Origin: Tausonia pullulans | Taxonomy: Eukaryota; Basidiomycota; Tremellomycetes; Cystofilobasidiales; Mrakiaceae | DNA length: 64,000 nucleotides | Direction: 5' to 3' | Assembly (NCBI GenBank): GCA_951802195.1 | Contig: OX637624.1 | Location: 682,001 to 746,000 of the forward strand | Shown: piece after piece, positions 51,043 to 64,000 of the stretch | Layout of the letters: every line of letters starts with the position of its first letter | Numbering within the stretch: the first letter of the stretch is position 1 | The notes under the pieces: generated by a model | What the model saw: only the letters and a program-made list of their open reading frames with translations | Told to the model about the DNA's origin: nothing | The model's database searches: none | Translations under genes and position numbers: made by a program

Positions 51043-52327
51043 ATGCTCTTCGACAAGCTCTTCAAGGCCGCCCCCACAAGTCGTGAGCTCCTCTCCCTCG
51101 CCAGCACCGCCCGCCGCCTCGCCTCCTCCTCAACCACTTCCCCACTCCACGTTCGCCCGATCTTCGCCGCTGCTCCCCACTCTCCGGTCTCTCTCTACAC
51201 CAAAGCCCACATCTCCAGCTCTCCTACTTCCATGTCTGGTGAGTGAGCAAGAAGGCATCTGCCAATGGAGAAAGAGACATCGAGCGTCCAGCAGGCTGAC
51301 CGATCAGCTCTCACCGGCTTCAGCCGAACCCGGATCGAAGATGAAGTCCGAGGAGGAATGGAGGGCCGTCCTCAGCGTGTGTTCTCCACGCACTTCGCAA
51401 CCACTGCTCTCACTGATTCACACTCCTTTCAATCGACCGCCGTCTGTAGAAAGAGCAATTCCGCATCCTCCGCGAGGCCGGCACTGAGAGGCCTGGCTCG
51501 TCCGAGTGCGTCTCCTCTTCTGTCAACCTTTTGGTCCAGGTTTTTTTTTCGTCTGTTGAGCTGACTAATCACCTCCACACAATTCGCTCCATTGTGTTTT
51601 GCATCTCTCTATGTCTGTCTGATTCAATCGGCTGTCTCTGTTTCTGTCCGGCTGTCGCTTTCGGCGCGTGTTGGCAGATACGACAAGTTCCATCCTTCTG
51701 AAGGTGAGTCGTCCCGCCTCTTGCATCTAGCTGTGCTGACATGTGTTCATTCTAGGCGTCTTTGCTTGCGCTGGCTGTGGTACTCCTCTTTACAGTGCGT
51801 CATGATTTGGGGAGAATCTCGCGAGCACTTTGTCGACGATCAGAGCGCTCAGTCTTCTCCATTTCCTTCTTCAGAGGCCAGCCACAAGTTCAACAGCGGT
51901 TGCGGATGGTGAGCTCTTGCCTCCCCCTTTTTTGTTATCCGTCTTCTTCCTCCGCCTGACTCGACACGACGCCAGGCCCGCGTTCTTCGACTCCATCCCC
52001 GGCGCCATCACCCGAAAGGAGGACCGCTCCCTCTTCAGCGTCCGGACCGAAATCAACTGTGCCGCTTGCGGAGGTATGTCTGGTCGACTGGCAGCCTGCT
52101 CTTTTCCTTGCTCACTTCATTGCTTGGGGCTGCTGCATTCAGCCCACCAGGGCCACGTGTTCAAAGGCGAGGGATTCAGTACGCCCACGGACGAGCGTCA
52201 CTGTGGTGAGTGGGAACGAGACCCTCCGGTCTCCCTTGACGGAGAGCATGCGCGCTAAAATCGTCGGTTGCCTGCTTGGTGATCGCCAGTCAACGGCGTT
52301 TCGCTCAAGTTTCACGAGAAGGAGTAG
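51043..52327 (+). CDS. MXR2: Methionine-R-sulfoxide reductase B, possible dual-targeted
   Basis: Reduces methionine-R-sulfoxide in proteins. Six or so exons. The catalytic domain reads EEEWRAVLSKEQFRILREAG, EYDKFHPSEGVFACAGCGTP, ASHKFNSGCGWPAFFD and then EINCAACGAHQGHVFKGEGF with HCVNGVSLKF. The catalytic cysteine is in RHCVN, and the four zinc-binding cysteines are in the two CxxC motifs (CAGC, CAAC). Two in-frame ATGs lie in exon 1: 51043 gives a 63-residue Arg/Ser/Ala-rich leader (MLFDKLFKAAPTSRELLSLA), while 51232 gives MSAEPGSKMKSEEEW, a typical cytosolic start that the exon 1/2 junction splits. The longer form is annotated. The leader lacks acidic residues over most of its length, which fits mitochondrial import. 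Localisation is an inference. Confidence 0.9.
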
Positions 52328-53186
52328 AAGGGGGGGGGGAGGGAAGGGGGGCCTTCATATGTTGTCAATGTCGTTTCTGAGCTATGGGCGCTGAAGACGG
52401 CGGCGCAAGGAGAACCGTCTCGCTCGGAGAGAGATCTTCCGCTGCAGCTGCTTGACCGACAGAGTGGTGGTGAGCTTTCGCCGACATCGACAACGACGGC
52501 GAGGGACACGGACGGACAGGAGGGGGCGCCTGGGGAGGGGGGATGGATGGATGGTCACGGAGCCTGGAGTGCGAGCGAGCTCGAGCATGCCAGCGTGGTC
52601 CGAACAGTTTGAGAAAAAGGGGGGAGGGGGAGTGGGGGGGTTGAAGGAGGAGAGATAAAAGAGTAGATGGGGATGAAGACCGCCAGTAAAGAAGAAGAGA
52701 GGAGCTTAGAGGATGGGACGATGGGACGATGGGACGATGGGCGACCTGCCACGAGGACGACAGTGGAGTCGCAGCTAACCCTCTTTGCGGCCCGGTCGGA
52801 CCGACGAGACAAGAGGAAGCGATCTGAAGGTGGAGAAGCAGACATAAAAAGAAACGATGCTACCACGCCTTCAAGCGAGGAATGAGGCGAAGTCGAGCGG
52901 TGGATCGTAGAGCTCAAAGTCGAGTAAAAGTAATTTTCGATGTGTGACTGGCGAGCGGCGGCAAGCGAGCCTCCGTCGCGTGCAAAGGATGCACAGAGCG
53001 GCATTGTCCACGGGCAGGACGATAGGATAGGATGGCTGGCGAACTTCTCTTGTCTCGGAAATTGTGGAAGGAGCTAGCTTCGGCACGGGATCCTTCGCCA
53101 CCGTCAAACCACATCCCACTCGCTCCGCCACTTTTCCATCTCGACTATGAGAAGGAATGCTTTTTGATCCATTTCAATTTGTCTCA
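52328..53186. other. Intergenic region between convergent MsrB and bL21m
   Basis: 859 bp. It includes a G-rich stretch right after the MsrB stop, a tandem 8-mer and several open minus-strand frames without recognisable motifs. No gene or RNA assigned. Confidence 0.45.
52712..52743. repeat. Short tandem repeat, GATGGGAC x4
   Basis: Four consecutive 8-nt units (the last imperfect) between the convergent MsrB and bL21m genes. A plain minisatellite-like array, likely polymorphic between strains. Confidence 0.85.
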
Positions 53187-54424
53187 TTAAGCGTCCACGT
53201 CCGCATCAGCCTTGGCCGCCGCCCTCTTGGCCTTGCTCTCCTCCTTCGCCTCCCGGATGTGGGCAACGAACGGCTCCTTCTCCCTCCTAAGGTCCTCGAG
53301 CTTCTCCTCGGCCCACTCGCGCTGCTCCCTCATCGGCTGTACCATCTCCTCCGACAAGCCCTTGAAGGCCTTGCCCGCGGTGACGAGCTCCTCGCTCGGC
53401 CGACGGACGATCCCCCACCTGCGGGCGACCCTCGCCTCCCTCGACATGTCGGTTGACGCGTACCCATCGAACGGCCTCGTCGGCGGCCTCGTCAGCTGCC
53501 TCTCCTTTGGCAGCTCATCGTCCTTCTCCACGCCGGACCCACGGACGACAATGTCGCCAACGCGAAGCCGGGTGTAGAGCTGGCGGGAGTCGATGTGCCG
53601 CTGGTAGCCCTTGCGCCGCTTCTTCTTGATGACTGTCACGACGGGGCTTGCCGTGTGCTCCAGCACCGTCAGGTGGCACTCGACCTCGGCGAGTCTCCCG
53701 CCCTCCTGGGGAGCCTTGAGCGCGAAGTCGCGCGACCCAACCTCGAAAACGCGCGTGAGCTTGAGCTTGGCTCCGAGGGGAGGGGCGGGCTTGAGTCGGG
53801 CGATGGTGAGAATGTCCTTCGGGTGGAGAAGGTACTTGCCCGTGTAGAGCTTGGCGACGAGGTACTTGTCCGGCTGGGAGGCAAGGAGGGCCTCCGGCGA
53901 GTGCGGGGTCTCGGAAGAGATGTAGTTGGCCGCGAGAGGGTCCGACGACGTCGTGAGGAGGAGAGGGGTCGAGGCGGAGGAGAAGTCGGAGGTGGGGAAG
54001 GACGTGGACGAGGACGAGGCGGGCTCGACGGGGGCGAAGCCGGGGAGACGACGGGAGTACGACGTCGCCAGGGGGTCCGAAGAGAGGACGGTCGCGCGCC
54101 CGGTAGACGACGACGCGGTGGTGGTCGAGGCCGAGCGGGTCGCGCCAAGCCACGAAGGACCGGCAGCAGCGGCCGAGGAGGGAGTGGAGGAGCAAGTAGA
54201 CGCCGCCGAGACGCGCGAGACGGCTGGAGGTGTCGAGAGCGAGACGCATACACGAGCGAGACGCGAAGAGAGAGAGACAGAGAGAGAGAGACCACGGGGA
54301 CGACGCGCGCAAGAGACGAGCGAGAGGACGAGAAAAGGGTCAGTGGATGGACTGGCAGCAGCGGACGGTCAAGGACCAAGGACGCACCTCGAGAGGACGA
54401 GGCGAGTGCCCGAGCGAAGGACAT
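53187..54424 (-). CDS. MRPL49: Mitochondrial large ribosomal subunit protein bL21m
   Basis: Nuclear-coded mitoribosomal protein. Exon 1 starts MSFARALASSSR; an intron of about 150 bp follows and exon 2 continues AVSRVSAASTCSSTPSSAAA, giving a long presequence without acidic residues. The bL21 fold comes in a later exon: ASQPDKYLVAKLYTGKYLLH, AEVECHLTVLEHTASPVVTV and IKKKRRKGYQRHIDSRQLYT with RLRVGDI. The KKRRKGYxR motif is the hallmark of bL21. A C-terminal extension of about 110 residues beyond the bL21 core is charged and helical (ELVTAGKAFKGLSEEMVQPM; EWAEEKLEDLRREKEPFVAH), larger than bacterial L21. Two exons. Its upstream neighbour, ATP1, runs the other way. The family call is secure; yeast name given by homology. 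Confidence 0.87.
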
Positions 54425-55150
54425 GCTAGCAAGCCGAGCGAACGAGAGACGGGGAGAGCGGAAGGCGGTCGTTGAAGGGCTGAGGGAGAGAAGAGAAGAC
54501 GGTCATCCTCTCCTCCTCCGCCGGGAGGAGGAACCATGCGCTCCGGGTGTCACATCGGAGCTCGTGATCTCGGATTCGTCTGGCGGAGAGGCAAGCTGAG
54601 GAGCCATGCATGTGGATGAAAGGAACAGGGAGAAGGGCTCGGATTGATTCTCGCTGTCGGAACGCCAGACGGAGATCGGGTGTGGCGCTGTTCTCTCGGC
54701 GCAGCTTGGTTGTCGCTGGAAGGAGGGCGAACGCCGGGAGCAAAGCTGGATGAACGATCTCTCCGTCGCCCCTCGAGCCCATGTCTCGAAGCTGCCGAGG
54801 CCCGCTTCAGCAGCGATGTGGCAGAATACGCGCAGCGAGTATGCCGAGATGGACTTGGACCGATCGAGCTCATCCCCCCCCCCCTCCCCATCCCGTCGCA
54901 GGCCTGCATCGGAGTCCGGTGTCCCGGGCCCTGCGCAGGCTGGCGGCCCCGTCTCCCACCGCGCTCGATGCCATGCTGGCCCGACGTGTCGTGCCAGAGG
55001 AGGGCAGACGGCGGACGGAGAGCAGGGGCGGCGGCCGGTGCGACCGCACGCGCGGACGAGGGAAACGGCTCGCGAGGGCGCTGGGCGGGGAAGGAAAAGA
55101 CGACGAGTGCGCCCTCTCGACCGTCACCTCCCTCCTTCCCCATCCTCGCA
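54425..55150. promoter_or_regulatory. Divergent intergenic region, bL21m / ATP1
   Basis: 726 bp between start codons of two mitochondrial-function genes. GC-rich with a C-run at 54875-54889. No gene seen. Shared regulation is possible but not shown by any motif I could name. Confidence 0.4.
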
Positions 55151-58224
<3,074 letters not shown>

Positions 58225-58725
58225 ATTTGCTCTTTTACAAGGAGGATGGGAAGTGGTTGAAAAAGAGAGAAGAAGAACAGGAACGGGGCAGGAAGGATTT
58301 GATGTCTCTGGATTGGTTTACATACGAACATTCCTTTGGAAGACGTGTACGGTGGCGAGAAAGGGAAAAGAGAGAAAGAGAGAGGGAAGCAAGCAAAAGG
58401 GAAATATGGTAATGAGGTGGAGCACGTTGTTCGCAGCTGAGAGATCTCATCCAGCAACAGCTAACATCTTCCTTGTCGCACGACCTGTCAATAGCGAGGA
58501 AAGCCACCCTAATTTATCTCTAGATCCCAATCCCCGACAGCGAGATGGCGCGCGCCACTTACTAGGGACCATCGCACGTGCCTCCTCGCTCTCGGCAAGC
58601 CCGGCCTCTGGAGACGCCGGCGGCTCCTGGCTGGTCTGGCTCGCTTGATAGTCCCTCCTCTCCTCTCTCTCCCACTCTTTCTCTTGGCCCTCCGTCCTTC
58701 TCCGGCATCCTAGACAGACACCACT
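58225..58725. other. Intergenic region, ATP1 3' end and PXMP4 promoter
   Basis: 501 bp. The ATP1 3' side is A/G-rich (about 58250-58410). The PXMP4 side is pyrimidine-rich near 58640-58690. No gene or RNA recognised. Confidence 0.4.
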
Positions 58726-60214
58726 ATGAGTGCCCTCGAGACCATCAACGCCATCATCCGCACGTGAGACCTCAAACGTCCGACGCTTGCGTAGATGCGT
58801 AGAGGCTGACTTCGCTCGTTTCAACGACACGGCACGGCCTAGGCCGGCACTACACGACTATCTCTCCGTCCTCAAGGGCGCCCGGAACGGTCTCGTGTGA
58901 GTGCAGTGTCTTCTGTCATCTGGAGTTATGCTGAGCTGACTACAATGTTGGTATGAAGCTATGGCGCGAAGATCCGGTGAGTCGGAAGAGCGCGAGAGGC
59001 AGAGAGGGTTGATAGCTAGCTGATCGCTGGATCGCGCTCGCTCGTGATCTCAAAGGTTCCCGCATGCGCTGGTTGTGAGTCTCTTCGTCTATATCTCATA
59101 AGATGCATCAGACCTTATCTGATGTATCTCTTCTCAGATGGCTCTTCTCTTCCATCGAGGCTCGTTCAAGGCCAAGGCGGTCTGTCCCCGTTCTCCTACG
59201 CCCTGCCTTCCCCCTTTGCTCACTGTCCCTTCCTCTCGACCTTAGACTTTCGTCCTCAAAGCCACCAAACAGCACGCCCTCAACCTTGCCCAGTTCGTCA
59301 CGCTTTACAAGTCGGCGATGCTCCTCCAGCGGCGCGTCAACGGCGGCAAGGAGCGGTCCCTCGATTCGTTCGTGGCGGGGCTCATTGGAGGGTGGCTCAC
59401 GTTTGGGGAGAGAAACGCTGTAAATGAGCAGGTGAGCTCGTTGGTCCTGGGCGCTAGTGAAGAAGGAGTGGCCTTGCTGAAGACACTTTTCGTTTATCGC
59501 GGCGTCCTCCGCTGGACTCACTCGGTTGCTGGCCTGATCGCGCGCGTGATTCTTGGCTCAGATCGTCCTCTACGTCTCATCTCGGTTCGTCTGATCTCCT
59601 GTTCAGTCCCTTCGTGTTCTATATGTTGAATCTCACCCTCCACCAGTGTCGTCGCCTCCTTCCTCCCTCGACTCTCCCCTACGCCGACGCACTCGATCAA
59701 CGATCCGCCCCCAGTGACGTTCAAGCCCGTCCCGCCCATGCCGGTGCCTTTCGGTGCGGCCCCTGTGGTTGTGAAGCGGGTCAGATAAACTTTGCTGATC
59801 GAATGGGACCCCCCTTAGCCATCTTTGCCTCCCTCGCCTGGGCGACCGTCATGTGGATCTTCCGAACTCGACCTGAGACGCTCCAGGGTACGCCGTTGTC
59901 CCTTCCGTCTCCGTCTCTCTCTCTCTCGATACGTTGAGGAGCTGACGACTTGTCTGCACCCATGACTTGTCGTTCGCAGGTGGTATGAGCAACTCCATGC
60001 TCTACCTCTACACAGACTCGTCCCGCTTCACTGATCTTCGGACGTGAGTCCTGGCTCGTCTTCTCTCTTGGCCTGCTACGTTTCTCCACCATTTTGATGG
60101 CTAGAAGGGGGAGCGAGGGGTTGCGTTTAGAAACTCAGAACCTGGGAGGCTGACTTGTGGACTCTCTCTCGCGCCGGATCGCATCGCCACAGACTGCTCT
60201 GGCACAACAAGTGA
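58726..60214 (+). CDS. PXMP4: Peroxisomal membrane protein PXMP4/PMP24
   Basis: Tim17/Tim22-family four-helix-type membrane protein of peroxisomes. It reads MSALETINAIIR, then LKGARNGLVYGAKIRFPHAL, VMALLFHRGSFKAK, HALNLAQFVTLYKSAMLLQR and FVAGLIGGWLTFGERNAVNE, then IVLYVSSRVVASFLPR. The next segments are VTFKPVPPMPVPFAIFASLA and WATVMWIFRTRPETLQGGM, then NSMLYLYTDSSRFTDLRT. The join PVPF-AIFAS needs a GTGCGG donor at 59754 and a 66-bp intron. The last exon is 22 nt (60193-60214) and adds LLWHNK, matching the family's C-terminal pattern (LSDFLIYNK in mammals). If the last intron (60044-60192) is kept, the protein stops directly after DLRT. About eight exons. Family call firm; function of PXMP4 is not well known. 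Confidence 0.88.
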
Positions 60215-61014
60215 GCGGCGGGCGAGCAGGCGCTGGCTGGCTGGCTGGCTGCCTCCAGAAGGAGGATGAGGAGATGGAAGAGGAGGGGGAGGGCGCCCAG
60301 TCTTGGTTCTCCTTCGAGAGAGTGGGAGTCTGTGACACGATGGAAAAGTGCGAAGCAATGCGAAGCGAAGGTCTAGGGAGGAGGAAGAGGGTAGTTCAGA
60401 TACCCTGGATTACTTCTTGGTCGCCCCGAAAGCTGGGTGGGCCGATTCCGTTTTCATTCTGTCTATGCTGTTCTATGATTCGGTATCTCCGGGGGAGAGA
60501 GAGATGGGAAGACAAGAGTGAAGGGCAAGATACAAGCAAGGCTGAGTGTGAAGAGAATTGGAAGGAGGGGTGTCTTGAGATACCTCGTCCGTTGGTGGGA
60601 ACTGACAGGGCTATCAGCCCCCCGGTGGGACTTCCGAGGAAGGCTGCTCGCCAAGTCGATCCTTTGAGAAAGCCCAGCGAGGGCACACGGAGAGATCAAA
60701 AGAAGGGGGGGGGGACCTTGTCAGAATTGCGCACTCCGGGGGGGGAGCTGGCCGATCTAGCGGATCTTCGGGAACATGTTCGGTCTAGAATGGGTCTTCA
60801 GCTGACTGGATCTGCAACTCTACATGCAGATATTGCCGTAGACATGAGAGAGAGTGGCATTGCAGACTGCGAGGTGGTCGTCGGTTTCGGGGGCCCGACG
60901 GCTTGCTGTGGCCGAGGGCGGCGGGCGTTACGGGCTTTCACGGGGAGACGACTCGCTCGCCCTTCTCTACCCCGACCGCTAGCCTGCCCACCTCTCTTCG
61001 TCCCTCGTCTCGCC
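60215..61014. other. Intergenic region, PXMP4 3' end and SDH3 promoter
   Basis: 800 bp. A long plus-strand frame (60157-61101) stays open right through and runs in frame into SDH3 exon 1, but it has no family resemblance and would bury the presequence. It includes G-runs at 60705-60714 and 60738-60746. No gene assigned. Confidence 0.4.
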
Positions 61015-62356
61015 ATGTTCGCCCTCTCCATTGCCGGTCGCCGCACCGCCACCGGTCTCTGCCGCTTCCGTGCGTCCTCAGACCAGCCGCCTCATGCTTG
61101 ATGAGAGGGGCCGCCCGCCCGGCTCGCGACGAATCCACCCGACTCGCTCGCTGCTGCCGCCCAATCGGAGCGGGCTCGTTGCGACCTTGCGAGAGAGCTT
61201 CGCGCGCTGACGCCCTTCTACCCTCTGCCTTTTCTCCGTCTCATCTCCAGAGCTCCCTCCCTTCTCGGCCGTTGCTTTCCGGTGAGGGCTCGCGACCTAT
61301 GTAGAGCAGTCGATGGCGGCGCGGAACGATCGCTGATGAGCGCGCCTTGCCCCTCGTTCACCCGCTCTTCCGGCTACTCCCTTCCCCTTGGTATCGGTCA
61401 CCTGTTCTGTCCTGCCCGCCTCGCTCGCTCTTTCGACTCTGTTCTTTCGGTCCATCGTAACACGATCTGTCATCGTACAGCACCTTTCTCACTACCCCTC
61501 CCCGGGCGACCGTCCCGACGGAGAAGCTCACGTTCGACGAGAACCTCACGCTCCTCAACACTCAGCGCTCCAAGCGACCCAACTCGCCGCACTTCACTAT
61601 CTACCAGCCCCAGATCACCTGGATCGGATCCATCGCGAACCGTGTCACTGGTGTCGGACTCTCCGCCGGTCAGTCATCGACCTATCGCGCTTCTACAAGG
61701 GCGCCTGAACTGAGGCGCGCGATCCTCGCTCTCTCTGTTCTTCCTCGCTCCCGCTCTCTGCCGCCTCACCTACGTCCAGGTCTCTACATCGGCGCTATTA
61801 CTTACCTCTTCCACCCCTACCTCCCCGGGCTTGACTCTGCCCACATCGTCGAGTTTGTTGCCGGTGTGTCTTGCGTCCCAGCCTTGCTCGTTTCACCCCG
61901 TTGCTCCTAGCTGAAAGCGCGCGCCTCATCCCGTTCCAGGCTTTCCGTCGTGGCTCAAGTACTCGCTGAAGGTCGTCGCTGCCGCTCCCTTTTCGTACCA
62001 CACCTGGAACGGTATCCGTCACCTTCTCTGGGACTCTGGCTTCTGTGCGTTATATTTCCTTTTCGCCCCTCCGTCCTCGACGCGTGCGCCCTCCCTGCAT
62101 GCATGCACGCGCGTGTGTGTGCTCGAGGGAGGAGACGGTGGGCGTCGATCAGAGTGGGAATGCCGTTGCTGACGCTGATCTCTATTCCTTATCTTCTTCT
62201 ACTTGTACTCTGTCCTCCGATCACCTTGGTCCTCGCCGTCGCGTCTCACCCCCCCTTCAATCTCCAGTCCTTTCTGTCAAGGAGGTCACGTACACCGGAT
62301 GGGTTGTCGTTGGCCTCACCGCCATTTCGAGCATCGGTCTCGTCGCTTTCATCTGA
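61015..62356 (+). CDS. SDH3: Succinate dehydrogenase cytochrome b560 subunit (SdhC/Sdh3)
   Basis: Inner-membrane anchor of respiratory complex II that helps bind heme b and ubiquinone. Exons: 61015-61069, 61251-61281 (31 nt), 61481 onward, then three or four more. Joined, the start reads MFALSIAGRRTATGLCRFQL, PPFSAVAFRRTFLTTPPRAT, then VPTEKLTFDENLTLLNTQRS. The conserved SdhC block is complete: PNSPHFTIYQPQITWIGSIA, NRVTGVGLSAGLYIGA and FSYHTWNGIRHLLWDSGF, with the heme-ligand histidine in YHTWNGIRH. Three membrane helices are visible, the last VVVGLTAISSIGLVAFI at the C-terminus. The quinone-site serine and arginine (SIANRV) are present as in SDHI-sensitive fungi. The 31-nt exon 2 is inferred from frame (c|ag and cg|c codons). 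Strong family call. Confidence 0.93.
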
Positions 62357-63105
62357 ATGGGCGCGAGAGCGATGCTTTGGTTGGGCTGCGCAGGGGTTGG
62401 CGAGCGGAGGGTAGAGGTTCCTCGGGCGATGACGGCATGATTCTTTTCTCTTTGTCTGCGCTCTTGTTGCGATGAGCGGATCTGAATCACTCGAGGGATG
62501 CTACCTCCGATGGTGCGAGTGACTTCCAGGTCAAGATGAGGGTGGAGCCCTATGTACGAGGGACTGATCCGCGAAAGAGACAGACAGCCGACGAAGGACG
62601 CGCCGAGCTTGCTTGCTGAACAGGCGCGCGCACACGCGACCTCTGCTTTCTGCCTCTCTCCTTCGCCTCCTGGGCTGTAACGTGATCTCGTGTGTGAAGA
62701 CGCATCTCCGAGCGCATACTGCACGTTAGGCCTACAAACGCAGCTCGAAGGGAGAGCCGGCGGATCACTCGTTCTCTCGATGGTGTGTGTGCCTTCGCCG
62801 CGTGCTCTTCTTCCGCGACAATCCTTTACGTCGTTCTCCTCCAACGACCACCAACCTCTCTCGACTCAGTTACACTTCCAGCTGCACCTCCTCAACCTCG
62901 CTTTCGAGCCTAAGTCAACCGACACTGCATACCTCACGCACCCGTACCACCTCAATCGCCCCTTCGCCCCACGCTCGTCCGAGCCTACCGTCCTCGCCGC
63001 CTCGCCCTTCTCAAGCCCGCCCGGACGTACCGAACCGAATCCAGCGTTCATCTCAGCCAACAGGCCCTCCCTTCTCCCTCTCGCGTATCCCTCCGTCCCC
63101 TCGCC
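62357..63105. other. Intergenic region, SDH3 3' end and eIF4E-like promoter
   Basis: 749 bp. The half nearest the next gene is pyrimidine-rich. Long open frames here have no recognisable content. No RNA gene or repeat seen. Confidence 0.4.
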
Positions 63106-64000
63106 ATGCCTCCTCGCCAAAACAACGGCTCCAAGACCGCCGCTGCTGCCGCTACCGTCGTCGCTGCGTCCAATCCGCCTGCCGCCGCGCCGTCGTTGCA
63201 GGACCAGCAACAGCCGGCGCCGTCCTCGAAGCGGACGCTCTCGCTCTCCATGGCGTCGGGCTCGCCTGCTCCCTCGCCGTCGACCCAGCAGCCGGCCAAC
63301 GCCGTGCACCCTCTGAGGCTTTCGTGCGTGTCTCGTGTCTTGTCTGGCGGTGTCGGCGGGCGTCGTCGGGCGTCGTTCGCCTGACGTCTTCTCTTCTGGC
63401 GCGTGTATACTGACTGACGACCGTCTTCCCTGCCTGGTGCTTCGCTCTGTCACCTTGACGTATATCTCATCTTTCCCTCTCGGACTCCACCTCTCTCTGG
63501 ATGGATTTCTCGTTTCCTTTCTTCTCGCCGCCGCACTACTTCTCTCCCTCTCGGCCCTCCTGTCCGGTTCCTGTCTCTCCCGTCCCCCTCCAGCTGGCTC
63601 TTTTGGTTCGTGAACCGTCAACCGGGCCTCAAGGTCGCTTCTCAGACAGCCTACGAGGACTCAATCAAAAAGGTTGGCGGCTTCGCCTCGATCGAGTCCT
63701 TCTGGACCATCTTCACCCACCTCCAACCCCCCTCCCAACTCCCTCCGGTGACGGACATCCTCCTCTTCTCGAGCGCCGTCAGGCCGCTTTGGGAGGAGGT
63801 TCCTAGGGGAGCCAAGTGCGTCTCTGCCCTTGCCTTGGCCCTCTTTCTACCCCCTTCTGACTACCTTCGTCCCCGGCGTTTGACAGGTTCACCCTCCGTC
63901 TCCGAAAGGGCATTTCGGACCGGCTTTGGGAGGACCTCGTCCTCGCGGCCGTCGGCGACCAGTTCGATGAGCGCGAAGGCGTCGTCGGCGTTGTGCTCTC
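63106..64000 (+). CDS. Class II eIF4E-like cap-binding protein (4EHP type), 3' end beyond window
   Basis: Binds the mRNA 5' cap. Exon 1 (63106 to about 63323) starts MPPRQNNGSKTAAAAATVVA, a Gln/Ala/Ser-rich region ending HPLRLS. After an intron the eIF4E fold begins WLFWFVNRQPGLKVASQTAY, then EDSIKKVGGFASIESFWTIF, THLQPPSQLPPVTDILLFSS, VRPLWEEVPRGAKFTLRLRK and DRLWEDLVLAAVGDQFDERE, running off the edge with VVGVVLS. The YEDxIKxVGxFASxExFW pattern, the TDILLF block and SDRLWEDLVLA fit 4EHP/eIF4E2 better than canonical eIF4E, so class II is the better guess; these members can repress translation. The C-terminal part is missing, so the final call needs the rest of the gene. Confidence 0.83.

Noticed and set aside
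53669-54424. A 251-codon Arg/Ser/Pro-rich frame on the minus strand
   Set aside because: It is the intron and alternative frame of bL21m; the spliced reading gives a proper presequence and the bL21 fold.
60157-61101. A 314-codon plus-strand open frame running in frame into SDH3 exon 1
   Set aside because: No family resemblance, low-complexity composition, overlaps the end of PXMP4, and would bury the SDH3 presequence; long chance frames are common in GC-rich DNA.

Overview
The window looks like a gene-dense, GC-rich nuclear segment from a basidiomycete fungus. Nearly every gene is broken by many short GT-AG introns (mostly about 55-90 bp, donors of the GTGAGT/GTGCGT type, CTGAC-like branch sites before the acceptor). 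A KNH-type cell-wall protein, an eS17 gene with an intron right after the ATG, a fungal STE6-type pheromone exporter and fungal-style PEX39 and CCZ1 genes fit this. My guess is a Pucciniomycotina (Microbotryomycetes-like) yeast, but the phylum is much surer than the class. I found no tRNA, rRNA, CRISPR array, insertion sequence, retroelement or intact transposon.

Layout. 1-5.6 kb (+): end of a GPI-anchored KNH-like protein, a leucine-rich repeat protein, and a GRAM/VASt sterol-transfer protein. 5.8-7.1 kb (-): MYND finger protein A. 7.4-22.3 kb (+): USB1, CDC73, SCC3 and STE6 in one direction. 22.6-26.0 kb (-): the 75/78-kDa subunit of complex I. 26.3-30.9 kb (+): RRP14/SURF6 and MGS1/WRNIP1. 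30.9-33.2 kb: the only long gene-poor gap, with a possible decayed gene. 33.2-35.2 kb (-): LCB1. 35.4-39.1 kb (+): a glutamine-rich ArfGAP and MYND protein B, a paralogue of A. 39.5-40.2 kb (-): a compact PEX39. 40.9-41.9 kb (+): ribosomal protein eS17. 42.2-47.5 kb (-): UBP12-type deubiquitinase. 47.7-52.3 kb (+): CCZ1 and methionine-R-sulfoxide reductase. 53.2-54.4 kb (-): mitochondrial ribosomal protein bL21m. 55.2-64.0 kb (+): ATP1, PXMP4/PMP24, SDH3 and the start of a class II eIF4E-like gene.

Functional themes. Most genes are housekeeping. Four serve mitochondrial respiration or translation (NDUFS1, bL21m, ATP1, SDH3) and two serve peroxisomes (PEX39, PXMP4). Several head-to-head pairs share short intergenic regions: LCB1/ArfGAP 187 bp, UBP12/CCZ1 175 bp, MYND-A/USB1 214 bp, NDUFS1/RRP14 279 bp.

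The most interesting items are the PEX39 gene, split over four exons and ending in a KPWE motif; the two MYND genes about 31 kb apart with matching intron positions and a shared uncharacterised N-terminal domain; an MsrB gene whose first exon offers two in-frame starts, one with a mitochondrial-type presequence; and the gene-poor gap. Exon boundaries were worked out by hand from splice signals, reading frame and family knowledge, without RNA evidence.
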